From positions 1,426,001 through 1,490,000 of the forward strand of contig NZ_JAPEMA010000001.1 in the NCBI RefSeq assembly GCF_026343185.1: a DNA stretch of 64,000 nucleotides, given 5' to 3'. Under the pieces are notes generated by a model that saw only the letters and a list, made by a program, of their open reading frames with translations, searched no databases and was not told where the DNA came from. Position numbers and translations under genes: made by a program. The DNA is from Streptomyces sp. NBC_00091. Its GTDB lineage: Bacteria; Actinomycetota; Actinomycetes; Streptomycetales; Streptomycetaceae. This document shows, piece by piece, positions 43,711-52,289 of the stretch (positions are counted from its first letter, which is position 1; each line of letters opens with the position of its first letter).

Positions 43711-43826
43711 GCCGCTGCGCGGGGCTGGTCCCCTACCCGCCCTTCGCCCGTTCCCCGGGGCTGCGCCCCGGACCCCCTGGGGGCTCCGCCCCCAGACCCC
43801 CGCGCCTCAAACGCCGGCGAGGCTGA
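43711..43826. repeat. Dispersed Streptomyces intergenic repeat, second copy with half palindrome
   Basis: Same module as 6252-6367 (GCCGCTGCGCGGGGC, CCCTACCCGCCCTTCG, CGTTCCCCGGG, GCGCCTCAA-CGCCGGCGAGGCTG), with an added 37-bp insert of GC hairpins. The right arm of the terminal palindrome is missing. Confidence 0.7.
43777..43795 (+). terminator. Terminator of the kinase gene
   Basis: 8-bp stem CTGGGGGC / GCCCCCAG with loop TCC, preceded by a second hairpin at 43755-43771. The 382-bp gap 43668-44049 otherwise holds only the repeat copy and the C tract. Confidence 0.6.
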
Positions 43827-43964
43827 ACTTGGCTGCGGGCGTGAGGGGGCGGGGGCGGGGTGGGGTGTTGTCCGGGACTAAAACGAGATGATTTCGGCGC
43901 GCGGTACCGCCCGGCAGACCAATCAGCCCAGGGCGCCGAACATCGAAGCCCGTCCCGGACGACA

Positions 43965-43977
43965 CCCCCCCCCCCCC
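43965..43977 (+). repeat. Homopolymer of 13 C
   Basis: Uninterrupted C13 about 73 bp upstream of the TPM-domain start, in its likely 5' leader. Prone to slippage and to sequencing error. Confidence 0.9.
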
Positions 43978-44049
43978 GACCCCGACCCACCCACACCCCC
44001 GCCCCGCCTCCGGGTGCGAGACCGTAAATGCCCCCATACCCTCCCAAAT

Positions 44050-46170
44050 GTGCACCCGCCGAGAAGCAGGACGCGACCCAAGCCCCCCACCGGCATAGCC
44101 GCGCGCAGCGGACTGCTCCTCGCCGCCGCGCTGCTGGCGCTCGGCGGGTGGGGAGTGGCCGGGGCGACCCCGGCCCACGCCGAAGACCCCGTCACCCTGT
44201 CGCAGCAAGGGCAGATCACCGACCGCGTGAACGCCCTCGCCGACCGCCGCCCCGCCGTCACGGCCGCGCTGGACAAGCTCTACGCCGACCACCGCGTCCA
44301 GCTCTTCGTCACGTACGTGCACGACTTCTCCGACCGCTCCCCCCAGAGCTGGGCCGACGCGACCGCACAGAAGAACGGCCTCGGCCAGAACGACCTCCTG
44401 CTGGCGGTGGCCACCGGCGCCCGGCAGTACGCCTATTCGGCCGACGTGGAGTCCGGTTTCACCGAGGAGCAGCTCGCGGCCGTCGCCCGTACCGCCATCG
44501 AGCCCGCCCTGCGCCAGAACGACTGGGCGGGCGCCGCGATCGGCGCGGCGAACGGCTACGACGCGGTGCTCGCCGGCCGGCCCGTCCCCGTGCCCGCCAT
44601 CACCCCCGGCGCGCCCGACCCCGGCGGCGGCGGGGCCGACGGCCAGAGCGGCGCCGGCGACTTCGTGCTGCCGGTGGTCGCCGTCGGCGCGGCCGGGGCG
44701 CTCGGGGTGTACGCGTACAGGCGGCGCAAGCGCGGCAGGGGTACGGCGACCACCCACGCCGGCTGGGACGGGGCGCGGGCCGAGCCGACCCCGCTGCCGG
44801 AGCTCGACACCAGGGCGAAGGCCCTGCTGGTGGAGACCGACGACGCCATCCGTACGAGTATCGAGGAACTCGGCTTCGCCTCCGCCCAGTTCGGCGACGC
44901 GGCGATCGGGACCTTCACCGAGGCGGTGGCGTACGCCAAGGGCGAGCTGACGCAGGCCTTCCGGCTGCGCCAGCAGCTGGACGACGCCTACCCCGAGGAC
45001 GACGCCACCCGGCGCCGGATGCTGGACGAGATCGTGGCGCGCTGCACGGAGGCGAACCGGCGGCTCGACGCCGAGTCGGCGGACTTCGACCGGCTGCGGG
45101 ACCTGGAGAAGAACGCCCCGCAGGCCCTCACCACCGTGGAGGCGCACTTCCGCGCGCTGACCGGGCGTACGGCCACGGCCGAGGCGACCCTGACGGCGCT
45201 GACGGGCCGGTACGCGGACTCCGCGTCCGCGCCGGTGGCCTCCAACCCCGAGCAGGCCAAGGACCGGCTGCTGTTCGCGACGACCAACCTCGGCGAGGCG
45301 CGGGCGGCGATCGACGGCGGGGACAACGGAAGGGCGGCCGTGCACGTACGGGCCGCCGAGGGGGCGGTGGACCAGGCGGCGACCCTGGTGGACGCGGTCG
45401 AGCGGCGGGCGCAGGAGCTGGCGGAGGCGGCCGGGAAGCTGCCGGGCGCCCTCACCGAGACGGAGGCGGACCTCGCCGACGCGCGCGGCCTGCTCACCGG
45501 TACGGCGGAGGGCTCCTCCACGGCGGACCTGCGCGGCCGGATCGGCCGGGCGGAGTCCGTACTGGCCGACGTGCGCCAGGAGCAGGCGGCCGGCCGGTAC
45601 GACCCGATCGACGCCCTGCGGCGGGTCGAGGAGGCGGACGCGGCCCTCGACGAGGCCCTGGCCGGGGCGCGCGAGCAGGAGTCGGGGCGCCAGCGCGCGG
45701 CGGGCCTGCTGGACCAGGCCATGCTGTCGGCCCGCAGCGCGATCGGCGCGGCGACGGACTACGTCACCACCAGCCGGGGCGCGGTCGGCAGCCAGGCCCG
45801 GACCCGGCTGGCGGAGGCGCAGCGGCACCTGGAGCGGTCGGTGTCCCTGGCCGGGCAGAACCCGGCGGGCGCGCTGGCGGAGGCGCAGCAGGCGGACTCG
45901 CTCGCCCGGCAGGCGCAGCAGCTGGCGGAGCAGGACGTACGGGCGTACCAGAACCCGTACGCCGGGCAGCGCGCCGGCGGCGGCCGGGGCGGCGCCGTAC
46001 TCGGCGGGATCATCCTCGGCGAGATCCTGCGGGGCGGCACGGGCGGCTTCGGCGGAGGCGGCTTCGGCGGAGGCTTCGGCGGCGGGGGCGGCGCAGGCGG
46101 CGGCCGCGGCCCCGGCTCCTACGGGGGCGGCGGCACCCGGGGCCGCATGGGCGGCGGCGGCCGCTTCTGA
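44050..46170 (+). CDS. TPM-domain membrane protein with coiled-coil and Gly-rich tail
   Basis: 706 residues from GTG 44050 (no clear ribosome site). Basic N-terminus and signal/anchor segment (SGLLLAAALLALGGWGVAGATPAHA), then a TPM (TLP18.3/Psb32) domain at about 50-175 with DRVNALADRRPAVTAALDKLYADHRVQLFVTYVHDF and LLLAVATGARQYAYSADVESGFT; a transmembrane helix (FVLPVVAVGAAGALGVYAYRRRK) near 200-220; a long cytosolic helical/coiled-coil region (about 250-640); and a Gly-rich tail GGGFGGGFGGGGG. Length and layout match actinobacterial TPM proteins that precede a PspA homologue, as here. Membrane-stress role inferred from the pair. Confidence 0.85.
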   Translation: MHPPRSRTRPKPPTGIAARSGLLLAAALLALGGWGVAGATPAHAEDPVTLSQQGQITDRVNALADRRPAVTAALDKLYADHRVQLFVTYVHDFSDRSPQSWADATAQKNGLGQNDLLLAVATGARQYAYSADVESGFTEEQLAAVARTAIEPALRQNDWAGAAIGAANGYDAVLAGRPVPVPAITPGAPDPGGGGADGQSGAGDFVLPVVAVGAAGALGVYAYRRRKRGRGTATTHAGWDGARAEPTPLPELDTRAKALLVETDDAIRTSIEELGFASAQFGDAAIGTFTEAVAYAKGELTQAFRLRQQLDDAYPEDDATRRRMLDEIVARCTEANRRLDAESADFDRLRDLEKNAPQALTTVEAHFRALTGRTATAEATLTALTGRYADSASAPVASNPEQAKDRLLFATTNLGEARAAIDGGDNGRAAVHVRAAEGAVDQAATLVDAVERRAQELAEAAGKLPGALTETEADLADARGLLTGTAEGSSTADLRGRIGRAESVLADVRQEQAAGRYDPIDALRRVEEADAALDEALAGAREQESGRQRAAGLLDQAMLSARSAIGAATDYVTTSRGAVGSQARTRLAEAQRHLERSVSLAGQNPAGALAEAQQADSLARQAQQLAEQDVRAYQNPYAGQRAGGGRGGAVLGGIILGEILRGGTGGFGGGGFGGGFGGGGGAGGGRGPGSYGGGGTRGRMGGGGRF

Positions 46171-46183
46171 CCCACGCGGCACC

Positions 46184-46250
46184 ACCGCCACCAGACGGCA
46201 CCCGCACCGGAACCGGCACCGCCACCAGACGGCGGAACCCGCACCGGACA
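46184..46250 (+). repeat. 34-bp imperfect tandem duplication
   Basis: Unit beginning ACCGCCACCAGACGGC at 46184 and again at 46218, followed both times by ACCCGCACCGGA. Lies between the TPM gene and pspA. Confidence 0.75.
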
Positions 46251-46273
46251 TCCCCTCACCAGGAGAGACCCAC

Positions 46274-46990
46274 ATGAGCAAGCAGACCATCCTCGGCCGT
46301 GTCACCCAGCTCGCGAAGGCGAACATCAACGCCCTGCTGGACCAGGCGGAGGACCCGCAGAAGATGCTCGACCAGCTGATCCGCGACTACTCGCAGAACA
46401 TCTCGGAGGCCGAGCAGGCGGTGGCCACGACCATCGGCAACCTGCGGATGCTGGAGGCCGACCACACGGAGGACGTGGAGGCCGCCGCCGAATGGGGCGG
46501 CAAGGCCCTCGCGGCCAGCCGCAAGGCTGACGAGCTGCGCGCGTCCGGCGCGGCGGCGGAGGCGGACCGGTTCGACAACCTCGCGAAGGTGGCCCTGGGC
46601 CGGCAGATGCAGTCGGAGAAGGAGGCGCAGACGGCCGAGCCGGTGATCGCCGCCCAGACGGAGGTCGTGGACAAGCTCAAGACGGGCCTGAACTCGATGC
46701 GCGACAAGCTGACGGAGCTCCAGGGCAAGCGGGACGAGCTGATGTCCCGGGCCAAGACGGCGCAGGCGCAAAACACGATGCTGGACGCGGTGAAGAACAT
46801 CAACGTCCTGGACCCGACGAGCGAGCTCAGCCGCTTCGAGGAGAAGATCCGGCGCGAGGAGGCGATGGTCCTGGGCAAGCATGAGCTGGCGGCCTCCTCC
46901 CTGGACGCGCAGTTCGAGTCGCTGGAGGACCTCGGCAAGACCTCGGAGCTCGAGGCCCGCCTCGCCGCCCTCAAGACCCGGGCGGCCTAG
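46274..46990 (+). CDS. pspA: PspA/IM30 family protein
   Basis: 238 residues, almost entirely alpha-helical: N-terminal amphipathic helix (KQTILGRVTQLAKANINALLDQAEDPQKMLDQLIRDY) that binds stressed membranes, followed by the long coiled-coil hairpin (VIAAQTEVVDKLKTGLNSMRDKLTELQGKRDELMSRAKTAQAQ). Family members form ESCRT-III-like oligomers that protect membrane integrity. Good ribosome site AGGAGAG. Same strand as and 103 bp after the TPM gene; probably one functional unit. Confidence 0.93.
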   Translation: MSKQTILGRVTQLAKANINALLDQAEDPQKMLDQLIRDYSQNISEAEQAVATTIGNLRMLEADHTEDVEAAAEWGGKALAASRKADELRASGAAAEADRFDNLAKVALGRQMQSEKEAQTAEPVIAAQTEVVDKLKTGLNSMRDKLTELQGKRDELMSRAKTAQAQNTMLDAVKNINVLDPTSELSRFEEKIRREEAMVLGKHELAASSLDAQFESLEDLGKTSELEARLAALKTRAA

Positions 46991-46998
46991 ACCGACAG

Positions 46999-47028
46999 CC
47001 CCCGCCCCCGCCCCCGCCCCCGCCCCCG
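46999..47028. repeat. Five tandem CCCCCG units
   Basis: Fills the 40-bp gap between the convergent pspA and phosphatase stops. On the minus strand this is five GGGGG runs, able to form a G-quadruplex; no conventional terminator hairpin is present here. Confidence 0.85.
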
Positions 47029-47030
47029 AC

Positions 47031-49658
47031 TCACCCGTACATGCTCAGCAGCTGCTCCGCCGAGAGTTCGGTGACCGCCTCCCCCGGGCCGCAGCCGGGC
47101 ATGGGGAGCGGGAGCTCGAACCAGACGGTCTTGCCCCGGTGGGTGCGGCGGGTGCCCCAGCCGGCCGAGAGCAGGCCGACCAACTGGAGGCCCCGGCCGC
47201 CCTCGTCGGTGTCCCGGGCACGGCGGCGTCTGGGCTGGGCCAGGTTCGCGTCCCAGACCTCGCACACCAGGGTCCGGTCCAGCAGCAGCCGCAGCCGGAT
47301 CTCGCCCTCCCCGTACCGCAGGGCGTTGGTGACGAGTTCGCTGACCAGCAGTTCCGTGGTGTCGAGCAGCCCCTCCAGGCCCCAGGCCGGCAGCTTCGCC
47401 CGGGCCAGTTCGCGGGCGCGGCCCACCGAGCGGGCCTCGCGCGGCAGCTGCCAGTCGCCGACGGCGTCCACCGGCAGCCCCTGCACCCGCGCCATCAGCA
47501 GGGCGATGTCGTCCTCGCCGTGCCGGGTGTTCAGTGTGTTCAGGACGTGGTCGCAGACCTCCTCCAGGGGGCGGGCCGGGTCCGCGACCGCGTCGCGGAG
47601 CCCGCGCAGGCCCTCCTCCAGGGGGTGGTCGCGGGACTCGACCAGTCCGTCGGTGTAGAGGGCCAGCAGCGCGCCCTCGGGGAGTTCCACCTCGACCTCC
47701 TCGAAGGGTTCGCCGCCGACCCCCAGCGGCATCCCGGTCGGGATCTCCAGCAGCAGCCCGGGGCGCGGCTCGGCGCCCTCCTCGGCCGGTTCGACCAGCA
47801 CGGGCGGCATGTGGCCCGCGTTGGCGATGGTGCAGCGCCGGGTCACCGGGTCGTAGACGGCGTACACGCACGTGGCGAGGTACACCTCGGAGCGGTCGGC
47901 GTCGCGGGAGTGCAGGGCCGCGCGGGAGGCCTGCTGGCCGCCGCCGGAGGCGCCGAGGCCCCGCGCGACCTCGTCGAGGGCGGTGAGCACCTCCGCCGGT
48001 TCGAGGTCCAGCAGCGCGAGGGTGCGTACGGCGGTGCGCAGTTCGCCCATGGCGACGGCGGCCCGCAGCCCGCGGCCCATGACGTCGCCGACGACGAGGG
48101 CGGTGCGGTGCCCGGGCAGTTCGATGACGTCGAACCAGTCGCCGCCGACCTCGGTGGCCGCGTTGCCCGGCAGGTACCGGCAGGCGATGTCCAGCCCGGC
48201 GGCCTCCGGGTCGCCGGGGGGCAGCAGGCTGCGCTGGAGGATCAGCGCCCGCTCGTGCTCGCGGCGGTACAGGCGGGCGTTGTCGATGCATACGGCGGCC
48301 CGTGCGGCCAGTTCTACGGCGACGGCCCGGTCGCGCTCGCCGAAGGGCTCGCTGCCCTTGGTGCGGGAGAACTGGGCGAGGCCCACCACCGTGTCGTGGG
48401 CGACCATCGGCACGATCAGCGTGGACTGTACGAGCTCGTCCGGCCCGCTTCCTTCGACGAGCCGGGTCCGGGCCGTGCGCAGGGCCATCGCGCCGGGGGA
48501 GGCGGCCGGGTAGCGGTGGGTCTCCCCCACGGCGACCAGCGCGCCGGGCCCCGACAGCGGGGCGTCGGACACGGCGGAGGCGAAGGCCACCCGCCGCAGC
48601 GGCGCGGAGGGGGCGCGCCGGGCCCCCTGCCCGGGCAGGGAGGGCAGCCCGGGGCCGTGCGGACGGGCGGGCCGGTCGTCGTCTCCGAGCAGCAGCCCCT
48701 GGTAGAGGTCGACGGCGGCCAGGTCGCAGAAGCCGGGGACGGTGACGTCGAGGAGTTCGCGGGCGGTGGTCTCCAGGTCGAGGGAGTTCCCGATGCGGTG
48801 GCCGGCCTCGTTGAGCAGGGCGAGATTGCGGCGGACCCCGGCGGCCTCGCGGGCGGCGAGGTGGCGGCGGGTGACGTCGGTGCCGAGGCCGGCGATGCCG
48901 ATGGGGCGGCCGGTGCCGTCGTGCACCCGGTAGAGGTTGATGGACCAGTGGCGGTCGTCGCGGCAGCCGGGGGTCGCGCCGGTGATCCGCAGGTCGGTGA
49001 CGGACTCGCCGGTCTCCAGCACCCGGCGCAGGGCCTCGGCCATCCGGTCGGCCTCGTGCGGGGGCAGGTAGTCGTGCACGGTCCGGCCGCGGTGCTCCTC
49101 CACCGCTCCGCCGAAGACGGTCGCGAAGCGGCGGTTGGCGCGCTGCACGGTGAGGTCCGTACCGAAGAGCAGGAACCCGAAGGGAGATTGGCCGAATATG
49201 GCCTGAGAAGCGGCAAGGTCGGATTCGATGCGCCGCAGCGCGCGTACGTCGACGACGACGCACAGCGCGGCCCGCTCGGCGCTCTCGGTCTGGGTCGGCA
49301 TCACATAGATCTCGGCCACGCCGTGGGCCCCGTTCCCGCCCGGGATCCGGAAGGGGATCAGGCCGGTCCACTCCTTGCCGTCGAGGATCTCCGCGACCTT
49401 GCGGTGGCCGTCGGCGCGCAGCTCGGGAGGCATGAAGGCGTCGACCGGATCACGCCCGACCGCCTGGGCCGCGCCGAGCCCGAAGAGCTCCTCGGCGCGC
49501 AGGCTCCACTGGTCGATGAGCCCGTCGGGACCGATCGAGAAGGAGGCCACCTTTATGTAGTCGTATATCGAGCCAGGCGGACTGCTGTGCCACAGGGAGT
49601 CGTGCAAAGGCTCCCCGGGCACCCGGGCCTGATGTGTCTGCGCAGGTATCTCGCTCAC
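47031..49658 (-). CDS. PAS-PAS-GAF-SpoIIE phosphatase with C-terminal RsbW-like ATPase domain
   Basis: 875 residues, soluble. Order: PAS (about 35-135), second PAS (about 150-270, FGQSPFGFLLFGTDLTVQRANRRFATVFGG), GAF (about 285-465), PP2C/SpoIIE phosphatase (about 480-700; GGDWFDVIELPG, VVGDVMGRGLRAAVAMGELR, NAGHMPPVLV, LYTDGLVESRD), and an HATPase_c_2 domain (about 730-860; LLVSELVTNALRYGEG, DEGGRGLQLVGLLSAGWG). Such proteins control anti-anti-sigma factors or act in partner-switching; one protein here combines phosphatase and kinase-type modules. No adjacent sigma factor or STAS gene. Confidence 0.92.
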   Translation of the reverse strand: MSEIPAQTHQARVPGEPLHDSLWHSSPPGSIYDYIKVASFSIGPDGLIDQWSLRAEELFGLGAAQAVGRDPVDAFMPPELRADGHRKVAEILDGKEWTGLIPFRIPGGNGAHGVAEIYVMPTQTESAERAALCVVVDVRALRRIESDLAASQAIFGQSPFGFLLFGTDLTVQRANRRFATVFGGAVEEHRGRTVHDYLPPHEADRMAEALRRVLETGESVTDLRITGATPGCRDDRHWSINLYRVHDGTGRPIGIAGLGTDVTRRHLAAREAAGVRRNLALLNEAGHRIGNSLDLETTARELLDVTVPGFCDLAAVDLYQGLLLGDDDRPARPHGPGLPSLPGQGARRAPSAPLRRVAFASAVSDAPLSGPGALVAVGETHRYPAASPGAMALRTARTRLVEGSGPDELVQSTLIVPMVAHDTVVGLAQFSRTKGSEPFGERDRAVAVELAARAAVCIDNARLYRREHERALILQRSLLPPGDPEAAGLDIACRYLPGNAATEVGGDWFDVIELPGHRTALVVGDVMGRGLRAAVAMGELRTAVRTLALLDLEPAEVLTALDEVARGLGASGGGQQASRAALHSRDADRSEVYLATCVYAVYDPVTRRCTIANAGHMPPVLVEPAEEGAEPRPGLLLEIPTGMPLGVGGEPFEEVEVELPEGALLALYTDGLVESRDHPLEEGLRGLRDAVADPARPLEEVCDHVLNTLNTRHGEDDIALLMARVQGLPVDAVGDWQLPREARSVGRARELARAKLPAWGLEGLLDTTELLVSELVTNALRYGEGEIRLRLLLDRTLVCEVWDANLAQPRRRRARDTDEGGRGLQLVGLLSAGWGTRRTHRGKTVWFELPLPMPGCGPGEAVTELSAEQLLSMYG

Positions 49659-49845
49659 GCGACCGTCCCCTCCAGCTCACCGCAACCGGACCGGCCATGC
49701 ACCGAAGTATTCAGCACCACGGCCCCGCACGGCACGGCGTTCACGATCACAAAAGGGTCCCGTTGTTTTCCGGCCACGTCCGGCGGTCTCCCCGGACGCT
49801 TCCCGGGAGACCCCCAGCCGCCGCCTTCTCTGCCCTTCCTCCTTG

Positions 49846-50349
49846 TTACTCACCAGGAAGAGCCAACTCGAACCACACGGTCTTCCCCGATTTCCCGTGC
49901 CGGGTTCCCCAGCGCCGCGCGGAGACGGCGACGAGGTGCAGTCCGCGCCCGCCCTCGTCGTCCGGCTCGGCGATGCGCTCGCGGGGCGGATCCGGAAGCG
50001 GATCGGAGACCTCCACGAGCAGTGCCGGGCCGCCGGCCAGGTCCGGTGCGGCCGGATTGCGCCGGACCAGGCGGACCCCGATGGGGCCGGAGGCGTAGCG
50101 CAGGGAGTTGGTGACCAGCTCGCTGACCAGCAGGACGGTCACGTCGCCGACGGAGTCCAGGCCCCAGGAGCGGAGGGTGCCGCGCACGGCGTGGCGCGCG
50201 GTGCGGACGGCACCGGGCTCGGCGGGGAAGGCCCACTCGGCACATTCACCGTCTGTGTCGATCACGCCGATCACTTCCCGGGCCACCAGCGACCCCAGTC
50301 CGGTTCGTCGGTGACGAAGGGGGGACGAGATAGGGACTAATAGCGACAT
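49846..50349 (-). CDS. RsbW-like ATP-binding regulator
   Basis: 167 residues from ATG 50349. HATPase_c_2 fold with N-box VLLVSELVTNSLRYASG and G-box DDEGGRGLHLVAVSARRWGTR; ends FELALPGE. Family members are anti-sigma or partner-switching serine kinases, though many Streptomyces copies have no known target. Closely resembles the C-terminal domain of the phosphatase next door (same strand, 187 bp away), suggesting duplication or shared partner. Confidence 0.87.
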   Translation of the reverse strand: MSLLVPISSPLRHRRTGLGSLVAREVIGVIDTDGECAEWAFPAEPGAVRTARHAVRGTLRSWGLDSVGDVTVLLVSELVTNSLRYASGPIGVRLVRRNPAAPDLAGGPALLVEVSDPLPDPPRERIAEPDDEGGRGLHLVAVSARRWGTRHGKSGKTVWFELALPGE

Positions 50350-50428
50350 ACCCGATATTCGAGGCGTCGTACCACCCGATCCCCCACGCACCGGCGCACT
50401 GTGGCGCAGACGGCCTAGCGCGGGAGCG

Positions 50429-50872
50429 TCACGCGCCCCGGTGCGCCCCGCCGTGCGACCGGGCCGCCTCCATGTCCACCCCGGCGCGCAGCCGGCGCCC
50501 GGCTTCCGCGACGGCGGGCCGGTCCTGGTCGAGCCAGTCCACCGAGTCCAGTTCGTGCGGCCCGAGCCAGCGCAGCTCGTCGTGGTCCTCCAGCGGCGCG
50601 GGCTCCCCCGAGACCAGCCGGGCGGTCCACACGTGCAGGACCAGGCCCGGCTTCAGCGGCCACTCGCCCGGGATCCGCTCCAGCGCCTCGGTCTCCACGC
50701 CGAGCTCCTCGCGCAGTTCGCGCACGAGCGCCTCGGGCACGCTCTCGCCCGGCTCGGCCTTCCCGCCCGGGAGTTCCCACCGGCCGGCCAGCTCGGGCGG
50801 CGCGCTGCGCCGGGCGGCCAGCAGGCGTCCGTCATGACAAAGGGCTCCGCCCACGACCACGCGTTCAGTCAT
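50429..50872 (-). CDS. Nudix hydrolase (MutT/CTP pyrophosphohydrolase type)
   Basis: 147 residues. Complete Nudix box GGKAEPGESVPEALVRELREELG (Gx5Ex7REUxEExGU), preceded by MTERVVVGGALCHDGRLLAARRSAPPELAGRWELP, the MutT pattern. Hydrolyses nucleoside diphosphate-linked substrates, likely oxidised or non-canonical (d)NTPs. Ends in a variable polar tail. Confidence 0.92.
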   Translation of the reverse strand: MTERVVVGGALCHDGRLLAARRSAPPELAGRWELPGGKAEPGESVPEALVRELREELGVETEALERIPGEWPLKPGLVLHVWTARLVSGEPAPLEDHDELRWLGPHELDSVDWLDQDRPAVAEAGRRLRAGVDMEAARSHGGAHRGA

Positions 50873-50905
50873 GGGCGGAGCCTATGCCAGCGCCTTCCGT
50901 CCGGT

Positions 50906-51100
50906 TCAGTTCGTGGTGGCGGTCTGGCTGCCCTGCCCGATCCGCTCGACCCAGTAGAGCTGCTTGTGTCCCCGGTCCTCGAGACTCTCGATGACCTTCT
51001 CGGCCTCGGCCCGGGTGGCGTAGCGACCCACCCGGTAGCGGTTGCCGTTGTCGTCCTGACGTATGACCAGCCATGGAAGCAGGGCACCGCTGTCGCTCAT
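50906..51100 (-). CDS. Small SPOR-like protein
   Basis: 64 residues: LPWLVIRQDDNGNRYRVGRYATRAEAEKVIESLEDRG, the beta-alpha-beta pattern of SPOR domains with conserved Tyr-Arg-Val-Gly and an AEAEKVIESL helix, but no signal peptide or membrane helix. SPOR domains normally bind denuded septal glycan; a cytosolic stand-alone version is conserved in Streptomyces and its role is unknown. 33 bp upstream of the Nudix gene, same strand. Confidence 0.78.
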   Translation of the reverse strand: MSDSGALLPWLVIRQDDNGNRYRVGRYATRAEAEKVIESLEDRGHKQLYWVERIGQGSQTATTN

Positions 51101-51399
51101 CGCGCTTCACCCTCCGCCGATGTACCTGCCCAGGAAACCGCATTGCGCATATGCCGGAGCTTACGCCCGACCTTTACTGAGCGGATACGGTTTTTCACGA
51201 AGAGGTACCTCGGGGGCGTACGCATCCGGCCAGGCGTACGAGCGGGCGCCGCACGCCGGTCCGGACCCGGCGCACGGAGCGCACCGGCGGGTGGGGGGCG
51301 TGGGGGAGGTCGCCCCGCCGGCGAGCGCGGCCCGGACGGGGGCCCGGGACCGCGCCCCGGCCCCCGCCGAAGCGACCGAAAATCCGGTGTCCCTCCGGG

Positions 51400-52152
51400 C
51401 TACCGGACGGGGAGGTGGTACGAGAGCCGGAACCGGTCCGCCGGGACGACCACGTCCGCCGTCTCCACCGCGCGGCCGGACGCGAAGTACGTACGGCTCA
51501 CCACCAGGACCACGTGCCCCGGGACCCCGCCCAGCGACATGATCTCCTCGGCCAGGCCCGGCCGGGCGCCGACCTCCTCGACCACGTTGTCCACGACCAC
51601 GTCGATCGCGGCCATCCGGTCCACCACCCCCGAGCCGCCCAGCGGCCCCTCCTCGGGCAGCATCACCGGGGTCCGGCCGGTCACGGCGAGGGGCTCCCAG
51701 GAGGTGGAGAGCATCATCGCCTCCCCCGCGTCGCGGAACACGTACCGGGTGCGCATGACCCGGTCCCCCGGCTCGATGCCCAGCCGCTCCGCGATCCCGG
51801 CCGGCGCGGCCGCCTGCTCGCTGCTGGAGTCCCACGTGCCGCGCGCGCCCGCCTCCGCCTGCTCCTGGCGGAACGGCGTCGAAGCCCCGGCCGCGCGATA
51901 CCCGGAGCGGGCGACCCGGCGCGGCTCGGGCTGCTCCCGTACGTACGTACCGGACCCGGAGCGGCCCTCGACGAGCCCCTCCGCCATGAGGACCTTGCGC
52001 GCCTCCAGCGCCACGGTGTCGGAGACCCCGTACTCCTCGCGGATCCGGGCCTGGGAAGGGAGCCGGGCGTGCGGGGGCAGGGACCCATCGACGATCTTCC
52101 GTCGCAGATCCCCGGCGACGCGCAGATAGGCCGGCTGCTCACCGAAAGTCAC
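51400..52152 (-). CDS. GntR-family transcriptional regulator (HutC/UTRA type)
   Basis: 250 residues. Winged helix at about 8-75 (YLRVAGDLRRKIVDGSLPPHARLPSQARIREEYGVSDTVALEARKVLMAEGLVEGRSGSGTYV) and a UTRA effector domain (about 100-245; GDRVMRTRYVFRDAGEAMMLSTSWEPLAV ... HVVLVVSRTYFASGRAVETADVVVPADRFRLSYHLPV). Binds a small-molecule effector, identity not visible. The 299 bp after its stop contain no gene. Confidence 0.92.
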   Translation of the reverse strand: MTFGEQPAYLRVAGDLRRKIVDGSLPPHARLPSQARIREEYGVSDTVALEARKVLMAEGLVEGRSGSGTYVREQPEPRRVARSGYRAAGASTPFRQEQAEAGARGTWDSSSEQAAAPAGIAERLGIEPGDRVMRTRYVFRDAGEAMMLSTSWEPLAVTGRTPVMLPEEGPLGGSGVVDRMAAIDVVVDNVVEEVGARPGLAEEIMSLGGVPGHVVLVVSRTYFASGRAVETADVVVPADRFRLSYHLPVR

Positions 52153-52289
52153 GAGCCACTCCCATCAGGTTGACAGACAGCCACACCCTGGCAACCGACG
52201 GTTGAGCTGCGCAAGCACGGGCCAGAGTTTCACCCGATGTGATGAACCCAGGTCACTCAAACCCGTTACCGCGCGTTACCCACTGGACT

